From the NCBI RefSeq assembly GCF_036898095.1, contig NC_090751.1, forward strand, positions 84,538,004 to 84,602,003: DNA of 64,000 nucleotides, in the 5' to 3' direction. The notes beneath the pieces were generated by a model. The model searched no databases, was not told the DNA's origin, and saw only the letters and a list, made by a program, of their open reading frames with translations. Shown here piece after piece: positions 49,522 through 60,879 of the stretch. The stretch is from Palaemon carinicauda. Its lineage: Eukaryota; Arthropoda; Malacostraca; Decapoda; Palaemonidae. A program made the position numbers and the translations under genes. How positions within the stretch are numbered: the stretch's first letter is position 1; each line of letters begins with the position of its first letter.

Positions 49522-49690
49522 TTTGCTTTCAAATATGCGGCCCCAAGATTGTATAACAAGCTTCAACCAGACATTCAAAGGACTGATGATATTAAGGCTT
49601 TCAAAAAAAGATGTTGAAGACATATTCTTATTCATGAAATTCATTGTAGCCGGACAATGGGGATTTGACAATTACGCTGATTATGACATA
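49522..49690 (+). pseudogene. Non-LTR retrotransposon C-terminal fragment
   Basis: The frame from 49522 reads FAFKYAAPRLYNKL then QPDIQRTDDIKAFKKRC and a stop. The YAAPRLYNKLP-type string followed by a TDDIKAFKK segment is the usual C-terminal tail of many invertebrate non-LTR RT proteins. A stop replaces the expected continuation. Only about 40 codons survive. A different frame over the same bases (49523-49732) is open by chance. Confidence 0.7.
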
Positions 49691-49800
49691 CTAGTGTACG
49701 CGATCCGTCAAAAACAACGGTTAAAAATTTAGATAGATATTCACGTGCGCATCGATTCAACCCATCCCAAACTCTTACTACTTTCCTAACTACCACACGG
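49691..49800. repeat. Family D repeat, inverted diverged copy
   Basis: Begins with the exact 24-base complement of 46619-46642, then ATTTAGATAGATATTCACGT resembling the complement of the family D centre. It follows the LINE fragment directly. Confidence 0.65.
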
Positions 49801-49859
49801 CAGTTTTGGAAATTTGCAGGAGATTGTGCTTTCCAAGTAGTTGCCGCTCACGTGACAGG

Positions 49860-49861
<2 letters not shown>

Positions 49862-49930
<69 letters not shown>
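49862..49930. repeat. (TA)n microsatellite
   Basis: Perfect TA run of about 69 bases, abutting the SINE. Confidence 0.97.
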
Positions 49931-49932
<2 letters not shown>

Positions 49933-49937
<5 letters not shown>

Positions 49938-50241
49938 GTAACGTCCTGACCGGTGAAAGCCAGACTGGGGTTCGAGTTCCGCTCAAACTCATTAGTTTCT
50001 TTGGTAGCTGCAACTTCACCATCACTGTGAGCTAAGGTTTGGGTGGTTTGGGGGAGCCTATATGTCTATTTTCTCAAATCATCCTCAGCCATTGCCTGGC
50101 CCTCCTTGGTCCTCCCTTGGATGGAGAGGGGCGGGGGGGGGGGCCTTAGGCACTGATTATATGTGTGTCAGTCTCTCACTATCTTGCTTCATAGGGCAAT
50201 GCCACTATCCCTTGCCTCTATTCATGAGCGACCTTTAAATC
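49933..50241 (+). mobile_element. tRNA-related SINE, ~310 bp
   Basis: The head carries pol III promoter-like boxes: TGGTAACGTCC (49936-49946, box A-like) and GGTTCGAGTTC (49969-49979, 10 of 11 to the B-box consensus), 33 bases apart as in tRNA genes. The body has GTTTGGGGGAGCCTATATGT and CCATTGCCTGGCCCTCCTTG and ends near CATGAGCGACCTTTAAA. From memory this is an abundant SINE-like repeat in caridean prawns. No cloverleaf survives, so it is not a tRNA gene. A G run lies at 50131-50143. The 5' side touches a (TA)n array. Confidence 0.7.
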
Positions 50242-50639
50242 TTCAAGGAAGATGATACGCTTTAATACTTAAGAATGTATACGACAAACAAATCCTGCAA
50301 GTCACACAATGCACCATGGATTATCGGTGTGATACAGGACCAGGAAAACAGCCCTTTAAAGTGACGCAGTGAATGCGTCGTGAATAAACTCCCAATTATG
50401 CATTTCCTTTCAACGATAAAACCAAACGAACGGGGTACTCATCATACTGACCGTTCCACTAAGCAGAAATGGTTGGCTGGCCAAGTTTCATATAAATGAA
50501 GGTCTACTCCTTACGAGGAGTTGGTGACCCATACATGATTGGCTATACCGGCACGCCTACGCACAGCCTTGTACCCACCACATCGAATCTTACAGCACGA
50601 GGCTAAGGGATATGTGGTAACCATGTGTGTATGTATATA

Positions 50640-50644
<5 letters not shown>
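50242..50644. other. Unique DNA
   Basis: No supported feature. Confidence 0.5.

Positions 50645-50732
<88 letters not shown>
50645..50732. repeat. (TA)n microsatellite
   Basis: Perfect TA run of about 88 bases. Confidence 0.97.
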
Positions 50733-50733
<1 letters not shown>

Positions 50734-50819
50734 TTCAGATATTCAGCTACATATAAATTTGTCAAAAGGAAAACTTTCAATAGAAATTCCATTTAAATCT
50801 TTTTTAGTTTATCACATCG

Positions 50820-50822
<3 letters not shown>

Positions 50823-50907
<85 letters not shown>
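50823..50907. repeat. (GA)n microsatellite
   Basis: Perfect GA run of about 85 bases. Confidence 0.97.
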
Positions 50908-51537
50908 CTACTTCATTTACTTCAACATGCGAGGACGACCTGAAAGTCCTTCTAGGGAGGAGGCGGAAGGGGGAGGGGGAGGAGGAAGAGGAGGAGCATG
51001 CGCATAAGAAGGAAGGAGGTAGGAGGTGGGGAGGGGGTGAAGACGATGAGAAAGAAGAAGGGAAGAACAAGCGAAATAAGGAGAAACAAAAACCCAGCTA
51101 TTCTTCATTGACAATGGCCGTATCTCTTGGTCCCTCCCTATCCTACCTTTCGGCGATTTCAATGCTGAGGATGAGGGGGTGGGGGGGATGAGTGGAGTAA
51201 GGTGGTGGGTCACTGGTGTCCGGCATGGCATTAGTTTGACCCAAACGGCCGCCGACTATAAGGACGAACGCGGGTCCGCTTTTGGGACTCGAGTGTTACG
51301 TCCCTGCAACCGCCGATGACCGATGAAGTGTTGCCAGAGGCTGCGTCTGAAACCGACGGCGTTGGCCCGAATTATCCGCTCCAGAGCACGCAGTTATTTA
51401 TTTCAAAAATCCGATTTCGGCTCTTTCAAACCTGTCAGCCAACTAACCCCTTTCTAACATGTACCGGAGGGATTGTGTGTCTTAGCGATGACACAACTTT
51501 CTAGGCTATTGTATCGAAGGACGATTTTGCTTTCCGT

Positions 51538-51540
<3 letters not shown>
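50908..51540. other. Purine-rich then G+C-rich DNA
   Basis: The stretch 50950-51070 is almost entirely purine (GGA/AAG mixtures). The stretch 51180-51480 is G+C-richer with several CG dinucleotides. A 62-codon frame (51316-51504) matches nothing. No exon is supported. Confidence 0.45.

Positions 51541-51622
<82 letters not shown>
51541..51622. repeat. (TA)n microsatellite
   Basis: Perfect TA run of about 82 bases, joined to family C. Confidence 0.97.
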
Positions 51623-51624
<2 letters not shown>

Positions 51625-52010
51625 AACAACAACAATGAATGCAGCCGTTTCTAGTATACAGTATATAACAACAGCGAATGCAGCCGTTTCTAGTATATAT
51701 AACAACAACAAAGAATGCATCCGTTTCTAGTGTATATAAACACAACGAATGAAACCGTTTCTAATATACATAACAGATGCAGCCCTTTCTAGTACACTAC
51801 AGGACAAAGGCTTCAGAGATGTCAATTCACGCCTTGGGTTTGGCTAACTTTCAATCACCACGTTGGCCAGTACGGATTGGTGATTTTTGGAGATTTTTGA
51901 CTGCTCACAACGAACCAACCTAATAGGGGTACCCCAGACTAGTAAAGCTTTAGTAATCATGGCGATACGCAAACCTTTCGCCATGTTAGGGTATCACAAC
52001 TCAGAAAGGG
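51623..52010 (+). repeat. Family C repeat with internal tandem amplification
   Basis: The head GAATGCAGCCGTTTCTAG, with AACAACAA before it, is present five times in a row (near 51637, 51674, 51713, 51748 and 51776) at ~35-bp spacing, degrading downstream. Single-copy body follows: ACAGGACAAAGGCTTCAGAG, CACGTTGGCCAGTACGGATT, ATCATGGCGATACGCAAACC. The partial copy at 6750 has only one head. Confidence 0.8.
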
Positions 52011-52604
52011 AGCTATCAGCCGGCAAATAATGTTTTCATATACGTACCGTTTAGCACATTGCATAAGTTAGAAACAGAGCAGTTGAAAAGTCACGAGCCA
52101 GAATATATAATGAAAAACTGAAAGCCAAGCATTCATCAACTGACACTATGAAGGGCTACGGGAACTATCATCGTTGGACGCATAACGACAAAGAAAATTT
52201 CCGTCTATTTCTTGAAAGTCACAAGAGATAAAGAGAACTGTTGTTCTTAAAAGAACGCTAAATGTGTATCAGCATTCAAAGAGGATTACATAAAACATAT
52301 TGTTTAATAAGATTATAAATGTGTAGGGATAACCAGTACTTTTAAAATGCAAAAATATGAAAAATTCCATTAGCACATAACCAAATAGAACATAACCAAA
52401 ACAGGAAATAACAGTACACCAAGAAACAAAAACAAAATTTTAGCAAACATCTGAAAAACATATATTAGCAAATTATCAAAAAACATTTCTTGTTTACTTG
52501 AGCATTCAACTTAAAATATATTTGAAAAAAATAACCTTTTATTAATACTTATAGTCAGACGAATAAATACATCAACATGACCTACTTCTCATCCTGGATA
52601 TCCT

Positions 52605-52606
<2 letters not shown>
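52011..52606. other. Unique A+T-rich DNA
   Basis: No supported feature. Confidence 0.5.

Positions 52607-52687
<81 letters not shown>
52607..52687. repeat. (GA)n microsatellite
   Basis: Perfect GA run of about 81 bases. Confidence 0.97.
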
Positions 52688-52691
<4 letters not shown>

Positions 52692-53610
52692 ATTAAACAG
52701 TTTTGACCCATTCTGACCCAATTTCGAATTATCGGTCGTAGGCAGCCTCTTCCAACGAAGCCTTTTGTCAACGAAAGTAAATCCTTTCATAAAAAAAAAA
52801 GTAACTGTCGCACCGTGCGTCCGAAAAGGGCCCACTACCAAGTTACAACCAAATTTCCACCCCACTCGTTCACAACTGACAATTTCGTGGTTTTGTCGTT
52901 TGGCGAAATCGACGCGTTTACGCCAATTTCTTGATTACGCGAGCCGGAAAAACTCTCGGTCGGTCAGCGCAATCAAAAGGCCAGCTCACAGTTCTCATAA
53001 AGCTGAGGGAATGAAAACATTACAGATCAAACACTTTCACTAGACTAAACATCCCAACAGATTATCTACACAATTGCTCATGTTGCCAAATTTTTCTTTA
53101 CATAACAACATAGTATTTAGCATCTTACAATTAAGCATGCTGTTAAATAAAAAGTTGACAAACTTTGTGGCGTTAGCTATAACATGAAATAATGCCAACA
53201 TGGTTGTCCATAAACCTCCCGATTAATGTAAAGACAATTGATTTGATATCATATGCCTTCCAATTTCCTTTTTAAATCATACATAGCAACACGAGATAAT
53301 TTCGCTTATGGAAAACTGTTTTAAGTTAGAAAAATGTTTAACAGAACAGTTCTTTATACTCTGGCGGTAATATTTCTCAAGAAAAAAAAAAATGCACACC
53401 TCTCTCTATATAAACAAGTGTAGTTTTGTTACAACATATCAATCCTTCTCCATAAAACACGGGTAGCTGATTGTATAGAACTTCATAACTTCAATCTTAT
53501 AACAAATGCTGTTGAATCGATTGACTTATATTTCGTTTCATTATTATAATTATGACGTTATCACAGATCTTAATACATCTTATAATCGATTTCATATAAT
53601 TTTCTCATAC
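52688..53610. other. Unique DNA
   Basis: The stretch 52800-53010 is G+C-richer with CG dinucleotides and a 92-codon frame (52765-53043) of unknown kind. The rest is A+T-rich. Confidence 0.45.
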
Positions 53611-53708
53611 ATAGTTTATTCGTTATTTCTATTTCATTTCCGTAATGGGCAGCTTTCCCTTTCGGAGTCCTTGGGCTTGCAGCATTTTCCCTTGCAATTA
53701 GGGTAACA
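53611..53708 (+). repeat. Family A repeat, old diverged copy
   Basis: ATGGGCAGCTTTCCC, GGAGTCCTTGGGCTTGCAGC and CTTGCAATTAGGGTAAC follow the family order with many substitutions. The (AAT)n tail is reduced to a few AATA units after 53708. Confidence 0.6.
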
Positions 53709-55489
53709 AATTCGCTAAAAATACTAATAATTAATAACGAGTTTTCTCCTTTGCCCAAGTTGAACAATAAGGAAAAAAAAAAAAAAAAGAGTACACCAGA
53801 GGGACAGATTTTACATTGATAAAGTCTAGAAAAATGAGCAACATGAAAATAATGTATTTTCAACTACTCTTATAATACTACATTTCTAATTACATCTTGA
53901 AGTTTGTAAACACTAAGAGCGACCTCAATAAAATAAACTAAATTACAATACAAAACGAGGCCATATTAATCTAAGGAATTCTGAGAATTAAACTTACAAA
54001 TTATATTAAATAAAGCCTATTTATACAAGTAGAATATCTAATATAGAGGCCAGAAAGAGCAGGAAGGAAGACAAGCTTGACAAACGACCGGTAGGAAACC
54101 ATGTGTCCTGAAGAAGGGAGTCTCTTGTTTCACAGAGCCTCTTGGAATACACATAAACAGGCCCTTATGCGTGACGCGAGACGTGACAAATACCATAATT
54201 AAGAAACGTCAATCACCCATAACATTCTAAAGTAGATAATAAACATCAAAGGTCTTCTTTTGCCAATAGTTAATGAGCGCAGGCATTTTCTTGCACAGGT
54301 TCTAAGCAATTCTCGACATTTTATAATTTGCTTTTTTTTTTTAGTTGTTGATGCACACACCACCAGTAGCGTTGTAGGCGGCAGTGTCGTAAAACCCAAA
54401 ATTCATTAAAAATAATAAGTTGAAGGCGGCTCGAAGAAGTAGCTGGATGGGAGGATGTGTCAGACGGGCACCATAACTCAAGTGGAGACGTCCGTCCACC
54501 GACCAGGTTCTCTACCCCTCCTACGTCCCCACGAAGACCCCTCCCTCCCTCCTCGCCAGGTCCTTCTAACTTCGAACATGCCCCAAGGATGAAAGAGATA
54601 TGACTGATAACGCACAGGCGATGGAAACCTCTAATGAACTTCCCAGTCTGTTACGTTACAGGGCATAAAACAAACTTCATTGTACACGTAGTTCAACCTG
54701 TCTGGGATCTTAAATAGGCTAATCTGTGGATGATATATGAACAATTTTTCATTCTTAGATTTGTAAAAGGCTATTCGAAATGACGGAACTATATCTTATG
54801 ATATGAGAGCCTCAAGATACATTTCAGACGTTAATGATAAATTGTAGTCATGTACTTTAATTATCCAAAATGGCTCTTGAGATAATAACTGTTTTCCGAA
54901 GCAATAGAGCAATTAGGAGTCCTAAGGATATTCTGGAAACAGTAAGCAATAAAACTAAAATGAAAATTGAGAGAAAATAAAGCTTAAGAATGTTGCTACA
55001 ATTTTTGAAGCGTTACAAAAGACAATTGGTTTCCCCTTCCCAAAAACGCCAAGAAATACGAGACAGTGCTCTGGGTAACACAATCCCCCCCCCCCCCTAT
55101 GGTACATTTGGCATACACCAAGAGGCTGTACGACCTTATGACCTCCTGTGACCCTAGGTGGTACTCCATTTAGTCGACCCTTTCAGAGGGGGTCAACCGT
55201 ACTCCCCCGAAAGTCGCCACCACAAGTAGAGTCTTTCACTCGTTCGCCGCCTTTCTCTCCAACCCCATGCAGGGAAAATGAGCATGGCCAGAAGCCCGAA
55301 AGCCAACCCCCCTCCCCCCCCCACCTCCCTTTGATGTAGCCTCCGCTTCACTCGAGGGAAATAACAGCTAGAATTTCCAGTCTCTGTTTTAGATATTCGC
55401 CTTACGCTCAGAATGGCTTTGTGGATGTAGAACAGGTATAACCGAAGTAGGTTAAAAAAAGAAAGAAACGATAATAAATTGTACCAACG
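53709..55489. other. Unique DNA
   Basis: The stretches 54430-54560 and 55140-55340 are C-rich. No exon, RNA gene or known repeat is recognised. A poly(C) lies near 55085-55097. Confidence 0.45.
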
Positions 55490-55558
55490 ATGATGATGAT
55501 GATAATAATGATGATAAAATGATAATGATATTAATAATAATAATAATAATAATAATAT
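55490..55558. repeat. (GAT)n/(AAT)n imperfect microsatellite
   Basis: GATGATGATGATAATAATGA grading into AAT units. Confidence 0.92.
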
Positions 55559-55713
55559 TTGGGTAGTAGACTCTCTTTCAGGCAAGTTTTGTTAAAAATA
55601 ATATCTGTCTCAGTTGTATTGACGCTCTTATTGAGTAATTCTGAAAAGATAATAAGAGCCATTGAGAAGACAGAGTACAACATCAATGCAACTGAGGCAG
55701 CCATTATTATCAA

Positions 55714-55714
55714 C

Positions 55715-55752
<38 letters not shown>

Positions 55753-55753
55753 C
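55714..55753. repeat. (AAT)n microsatellite
   Basis: About 13 AAT units. No family A body next to it. Confidence 0.95.
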
Positions 55754-55970
55754 ATAATTAATAATAATGATAACAACAGTGAAAATTTCTTTCAATTTAA
55801 ATGTTATTACCTTTAAACAGTAACAATCTCTTATAGCACCTTTCATCTTAACTGCATCATACCTTTAGCAATTGATAAAACATATCCTGTATATGTATGC
55901 ATCACACGCATTACATGCTCAGATTTCGTTCAATATGATTTTACCCGACAACTAAGGATATAACACCCTT

Positions 55971-56177
55971 ATTTCTCGACCTTGACCTTTGACCTTAACA
56001 TTTATTAATTAACGTGGATTTTATACCCTCAAATATGAACCAAGTTTGAAGTCTCTGTGATAACGATGTCCAAAGTTATGACTGATTACGTGAATTTAAT
56101 CATTTCCATCTTTTTACATAACAGTTAATCCCTGCAAGTTTCATTACTCTGCGACTAGAATTATGGCCACGGAGGTA
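55971..56177 (+). repeat. Family B repeat, left and internal deletions
   Basis: Starts inside the family at TTTCTCGACC. It carries an exact DR1 complement, TGACCTTTGACCT (55983-55995). It jumps from GATTACGTGAA to TTAATCATTTCCATC, skipping the CTTGACCGTGACC block, and ends GGCCACGGAGGTAATT without the hairpin's left arm. Confidence 0.8.
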
Positions 56178-56536
56178 ATTACATGATTTTATTTGGATCA
56201 TTGCAAAGTAATCCACATTCCACGCGATTCTTTGAAAAAAAAAATTAAAAGTAATAAGAGATATGGTAAAATTCCATGCGAGTGGCGGGGTTCCTAAACC
56301 CATCTCTAAGTATAGTTAATTCTATTTTAACAGGTGACTATATTACAATACCAAAGTGCATTCAAATCCTTTTAACAAAGTATTTTTAACACAAAATCTG
56401 GTGTCAGTTGATGATATATACAGTGCTTCCTGTTCTTAATTTATGTTATTCCTCCAGCAGCTTACCCAAAACTCTAGTCGCTCTATAACACATCGAAATT
56501 ATGGGGCAGAAGTAGGATTGACATATAAATCAGGCG
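56178..56536. other. Unique A+T-rich DNA
   Basis: No supported feature. Confidence 0.5.
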
Positions 56537-56820
56537 GATTTGGCCATTTTGGAAGTGATTTGGCCATTGAAACGACATTTGGCCATGAAAACAGTTTGCC
56601 TGAAGAACTTCTCTGATTTCTTTCACTTATAATATAAGTGTTTTATCAATGCATATTCAATGAATTTAATAATTTTCGTGACATTGCTGTTGTTGCTGTT
56701 AATAAGTCAATTTTTACATCATTAATAAAACATGAAATAAAATTAACTCAAAAGTATGTTTTTCCTGATATAAGCATTTGGCCATTTTAGGCCATTTTCA
56801 GCACCTATTTGGCTGGGCAG
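56537..56820. repeat. Cluster of TTTGGCCAT motifs
   Basis: TTTGGCCAT recurs near 56539, 56559, 56578 and 56777, with further GGCCATTTT and TTTGGCTGG variants. The first three are ~20 bp apart. May be a worn short-unit tandem repeat. Confidence 0.55.
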
Positions 56821-57229
56821 AAGACCGAGTTAGGTAGCAAGATCCTTATATCACAATCGCTAAAGTAACCGCGTTTAAACTTGACATCTTAACCTAACCC
56901 ATGCTATCCCAAATTTTCTTCTTTGGGAACTATGATCAAATGTGTCCTGAATAACGTATTTATCGACATTTATTCTTTCGATGAGCACATTTTTGGACGT
57001 GATATTGAAGTCAAGCACTTTGCAAATTAATCGTTAATATTCAACTCTCAACTCGTGTCTTCTTTGCAGCAGTGTCAATAAGTTGCGTTAACAAGTAACG
57101 CTCACTGAATTGACAAGATTGCAATGCAAACCTGCCGAATGACAAACTTTGAAGTAATCCAATTAAAATACTAACAAATATTTCTCTTTAAAACTCGGCC
57201 GTGTTCTGTTTTGGGTGCTAAAGATGAAT
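56821..57229. other. Unique A+T-rich DNA
   Basis: No supported feature. Confidence 0.5.
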
Positions 57230-57530
57230 GTGATCAAGGTTACGAAGAAAATATTTGAAATAAAAGAATGGCAGGTGTAGTAAAGATTAATGAGATGATA
57301 ACTGTTACGACTGAGATGATGTGGACACGTGTTAAGGATGGATGGTGGGGAGGGAGTGAGGAGGTTTTCGAGGAACCTGTTAGGGGGGGGGGGGGAGAAG
57401 ATTAAGAGGGAGGCAGAGAATTAGATGGCGAGATAAGGTGAAGAATGATATGGAGAAAAGAGGTTTGGTGGAAGAGGATGCCTTTGATGGAAGGCATTGG
57501 AGAGGGCGCATCAGGCAACCGACCCCTTAA
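57230..57530 (+). pseudogene. Non-LTR retrotransposon RT C-terminus, degraded
   Basis: The pieces CGHVLRMDGGEGVRR (near 57319) and, in another frame from 57408, GRQRIRWRDKVKNDM, EKRGLVEEDAF and HWRGRIRQPTP to a stop at 57528-57530 form the usual tail of LINE RT proteins (GHVLRM, then R-RWRDxVKxDM). A poly(G) (57383-57395) lies at the frame change, and an in-frame TGA replaces the Trp before CGHVLR. It differs in sequence from the 17644 fragment, so it is a second LINE lineage. Confidence 0.85.
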
Positions 57531-58081
57531 CGTAGGGATAAGTTACCTCGTTCTATTCATGGCCAAATTGAATAATAACCTTCTTAAATATTTCGAATAA
57601 AACAAATCCTTATATTTGATCTTGTAATAAATATGAAATCCTGTATGAATTATTTGCCAAGTTTTCACATGAATTCTTAAGCAACTATTCGAGGCATGCC
57701 TTTCCAAATCACCAAGGGATCTTAGGGCACATGTCACATAAATATTCAACCCACATTGTTCTAATGATGTCTCGTACATTTTACTCAGAATTTTTCTTGC
57801 ACATTACGACAATTTTCCACTACAAGTCGGAAGAAAATCCCACGAGTCATTTCCAGTCTTGGACTCTTCACGTAGAAAATAATCTGAAAGACGTGTAAAA
57901 ATGACCCGGTCCTAAAATAAGATAAGTAATAAGCGAATCTAGCTAGAACTGCACGGGTCTAAAAATAGATGTGTCAATGTCAGCTGAACATGTTAAAGGC
58001 ACAAGCGCACGTGTGCATAAGCTTAATAGATTTACATACATATAAAATATACAAAAAAAAACATGCTTACATTCGTGGCTG
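57531..58081. other. Unique DNA
   Basis: No supported feature. A 78-codon minus frame (57543-57779) matches nothing known. Confidence 0.45.
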
Positions 58082-58115
58082 TATATATGTATGTATGTGT
58101 ATGTATGTATGTATG

Positions 58116-58202
<87 letters not shown>
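58082..58202. repeat. (TATG)n(TA)n compound microsatellite
   Basis: TATG tetranucleotides followed by about 80 bases of TA with one TATAAT break. Confidence 0.95.
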
Positions 58203-58209
<7 letters not shown>

Positions 58210-58359
58210 CACACACATACACTAATATTGCATATAGGCACAACCCCTAAATAAAAGTAGAGACAAAAGCATCAGTAGCTATAAATGTAAAGAAACAAAA
58301 ATCTGCCTAAGTAGTGACCTCCGTATATGCGATCCTGTGTGTCACAGACATGCCTCTTA

Positions 58360-58400
58360 GGAGGAAGAGGAGGGAGGAGGAGGAGGAGGAGGAGGAGGGG
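58360..58400. repeat. (GGA)n microsatellite
   Basis: About 13 GGA units with two breaks. It gives a run of Glu in one frame, which is not evidence of a protein. Confidence 0.93.
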
Positions 58401-59011
58401 CCCAACAATCCAATCATGGCAAGAGATTGGGTGCTTGAGCGGTGCATAATGGAGATATTGCCATTAGGTCTTCTGACAGAAAGGACAAGGGGAGGGAGTA
58501 AACTGACATGTGTCACTTTGAGTTTCTCCTGACGGGACGCCCCCACCCCCCAAAGCGATGTGCATGACATTCATCTATTTCTCTTTGTACAATTCTACGC
58601 TTGTGATTTGTGACATCCAAACGTAAGAGGGAGAAGATTAGGAACAATTTTCCTAACGACGCAGTAAGTGATTTGTGGCACACTGTCAAGAAAAATGTGT
58701 GTATAAAAATGATATTGGTGTAGTCTTGTTCATAATGAGCGATGCCCAATGGTTTACAATGAGGCATCTATATGTATATATCAAAACAAATATCATATTG
58801 ACCCATATTCCGTAACTTTATCTATGGAATTAATAGCATTAACACTAATTGGTAAACTTAACAATGATATTAATTGTAACATTATAATTATCATGATAAA
58901 AATAACACTTCAGTTTTTGTGAAGATACTGTATAAAATGATTTCAATATATTTCACTAAATATTATAAGGATATATTGCTGTAGTTTTTCAAACATGTAT
59001 GGTCACTGTAT
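58401..59011. other. Unique DNA
   Basis: No supported feature. Confidence 0.5.
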
Positions 59012-59330
59012 AATTATAATTATTATTATTATTATTATTTATCATTATTATCATTATTATTATTATTATTATTACTACTACTACTACTAATACTACTACT
59101 ACTATTATTATTGCAAGCTATAAGCCCATGGGCTCCAACAGGGGAAAAATACCCCGAGAGATAGGAAATAAGGACAAAATAAACTACAAGAGAAGAAATG
59201 AACAATTAAAATAATATATTCTAAGAACAGTAACACCATTAACATAAATTTTTCATATATAAATTGCAGAAATTAAAAAATAACAAGTGGAAGATAAATA
59301 ATATATACGTGCCCGAGTGTACTCTGAATC
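59012..59330 (-). repeat. Family A repeat with (AAT)n/(AGT)n tail
   Basis: (ATT)n with an inserted (ACT)n block (59012-59112) leads into GCAAGCTATAAGCCCATGGG, AAATACCCCGAGAG, TTTCATATATAAATTGCAG and GCCCGAGTGTACTCTGAATC. The ACAACCCTAGTTGG segment usually near this end is deleted. Confidence 0.8.
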
Positions 59331-59384
59331 ATTTTCAAACACAAATAAAGTACCCCTCCGCGCCAATCTCAGTCCCGGCCTCAA

Positions 59385-59397
59385 TGACCTCTGACCT
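59385..59397 (-). promoter_or_regulatory. Isolated DR1-type nuclear-receptor site
   Basis: TGACCTCTGACCT reads AGGTCAGAGGTCA on the minus strand, two perfect AGGTCA half-sites spaced by one base. It lies outside any family B copy. Such sites bind RXR/USP or HNF4 in animals; occupancy here is unknown. Confidence 0.35.
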
Positions 59398-59791
59398 TGT
59401 AACGCCACTTAGAAAAAATCAATCACACCAAATCAATCACCATCATGGCAAATAAAATAACAATACAGAGTATTTCTCGTGATCTACTAATTCGGCGGCG
59501 ACCCTCCCAAAGCCCTACGTCCAAGGCCATTTGTCCATCAGCTGTTACGATCCTGTCGCCAAAGAACGGTGGGGTCCCAAATGCATAAATGTGATGCGGA
59601 TGTTAAGGACAGGGGCGCAATGTGGAGGGTAATGCCGTGGGAAGGAAAGGAGGGGGAGATAAGGACGAAGGAGGGGTAGAGGAAGGGGAAAGGAGGGGAA
59701 ACCGAACACAAGAGAAGAGAATGGGGCGTATAAGGAACAGACGACCTATGGGGGTCCATATCAGAGTCGTGATTTTGTAAGGGAAACGGAA

Positions 59792-59792
<1 letters not shown>
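59398..59792. other. Unique DNA, purine-rich second half
   Basis: 59640-59730 is rich in GGA/GAA. The 73-codon minus frame over it is a composition artefact. Confidence 0.45.
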
Positions 59793-59836
<44 letters not shown>

Positions 59837-59850
59837 TATAATAATAATAA
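59793..59850. repeat. (AAT)n microsatellite
   Basis: About 19 AAT units with one break. Confidence 0.95.
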
Positions 59851-60002
59851 ATTATGTAATATAATAAACTATTTTGAATTTCATCATCGCAATGAAATCT
59901 GCATTTCGAAATTAATTCCTTCATTTTAATTCTCAAAGAACATGTAAATTCATTCTATAGGTTTACGATTGCTGTACTTCCTGTGTGTGTGTTTATAATT
60001 AC

Positions 60003-60005
<3 letters not shown>

Positions 60006-60035
<30 letters not shown>

Positions 60036-60037
60036 TG

Positions 60038-60115
<78 letters not shown>
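60006..60115. repeat. (TATG)n(TA)n compound microsatellite
   Basis: Eight or nine TATG units, then about 70 bases of TA. Same architecture as 58082-58202. Confidence 0.96.
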
Positions 60116-60116
<1 letters not shown>

Positions 60117-60320
60117 CAAAAGATTCATTTATTGTAAGTCTTTCATGATTTTAAAGTAAAAAAAAAAAAATGTCACATGCCAAAGACTAACCTTAATAGA
60201 TCCTCCCTTTCTGGAGTTTTTATCATTAAAAAAGGACAAATTTAAAGGGAAATGGTCCTTTGAAACCTGCAATCGAAAGTATTGTTAATATAATGATCTT
60301 TCTCACATTTCTCCTCTCTG

Positions 60321-60368
<48 letters not shown>

Positions 60369-60433
60369 ATTATTATTATTATTATTATTAGCCAAGCTAC
60401 AACCCTAGTTGGAAAAGCTAGATGCTATAAGCC
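60321..60433 (-). repeat. Family A repeat, very short copy with (AAT)n tail
   Basis: (ATT)n (60321-60390), then GCCAAGCTACAACCCTAGTT and AGATGCTATAAGCC. Only about 43 bases of body remain. Confidence 0.85.
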
Positions 60434-60489
60434 AAAATTGATGTCGAAAAGAGAGGAAAGTTATATTAATTACGGAAAACTGAAATAGC

Positions 60490-60500
60490 ATATATACAGT

Positions 60501-60561
<61 letters not shown>

Positions 60562-60569
60562 TATATATA
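60490..60569. repeat. (TA)n microsatellite
   Basis: TA run with two AATA breaks. Confidence 0.95.
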
Positions 60570-60879
60570 GTGTGTATAAATCCCTCTAAATACTGAGTGT
60601 CATAGGCCTAAATCAACGCACAATAACTTTCTAAAGTGAGAACATTATGACATCAACCCAAACTTTATTGATAGTGACACCCATCATCTACTCCCTCCCT
60701 CCGGGGACCACCAGCTGTCTTCAATAGGTGTTAGATTGTGCACGTGACAACGTTCTTTATGAATGTTTTTTTTTTTTTTTTTTCTGGAAATGAGTTAACA
60801 CTCAGGGGGAAAAATAACATTTGCTCTGCACCCTCTCCCTGGACATTAAAAATACTCTTTTGATGATGTGGGAGGGAAT

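Noticed and set aside
49936..50010. Functional tRNA gene at the SINE head
   Set aside because: Boxes A and B are present but stems do not form, and the sequence runs on into a SINE body.
58314..58532. Glu-rich protein frame
   Set aside because: The Glu run is a (GGA)n microsatellite and the flanking residues match nothing.
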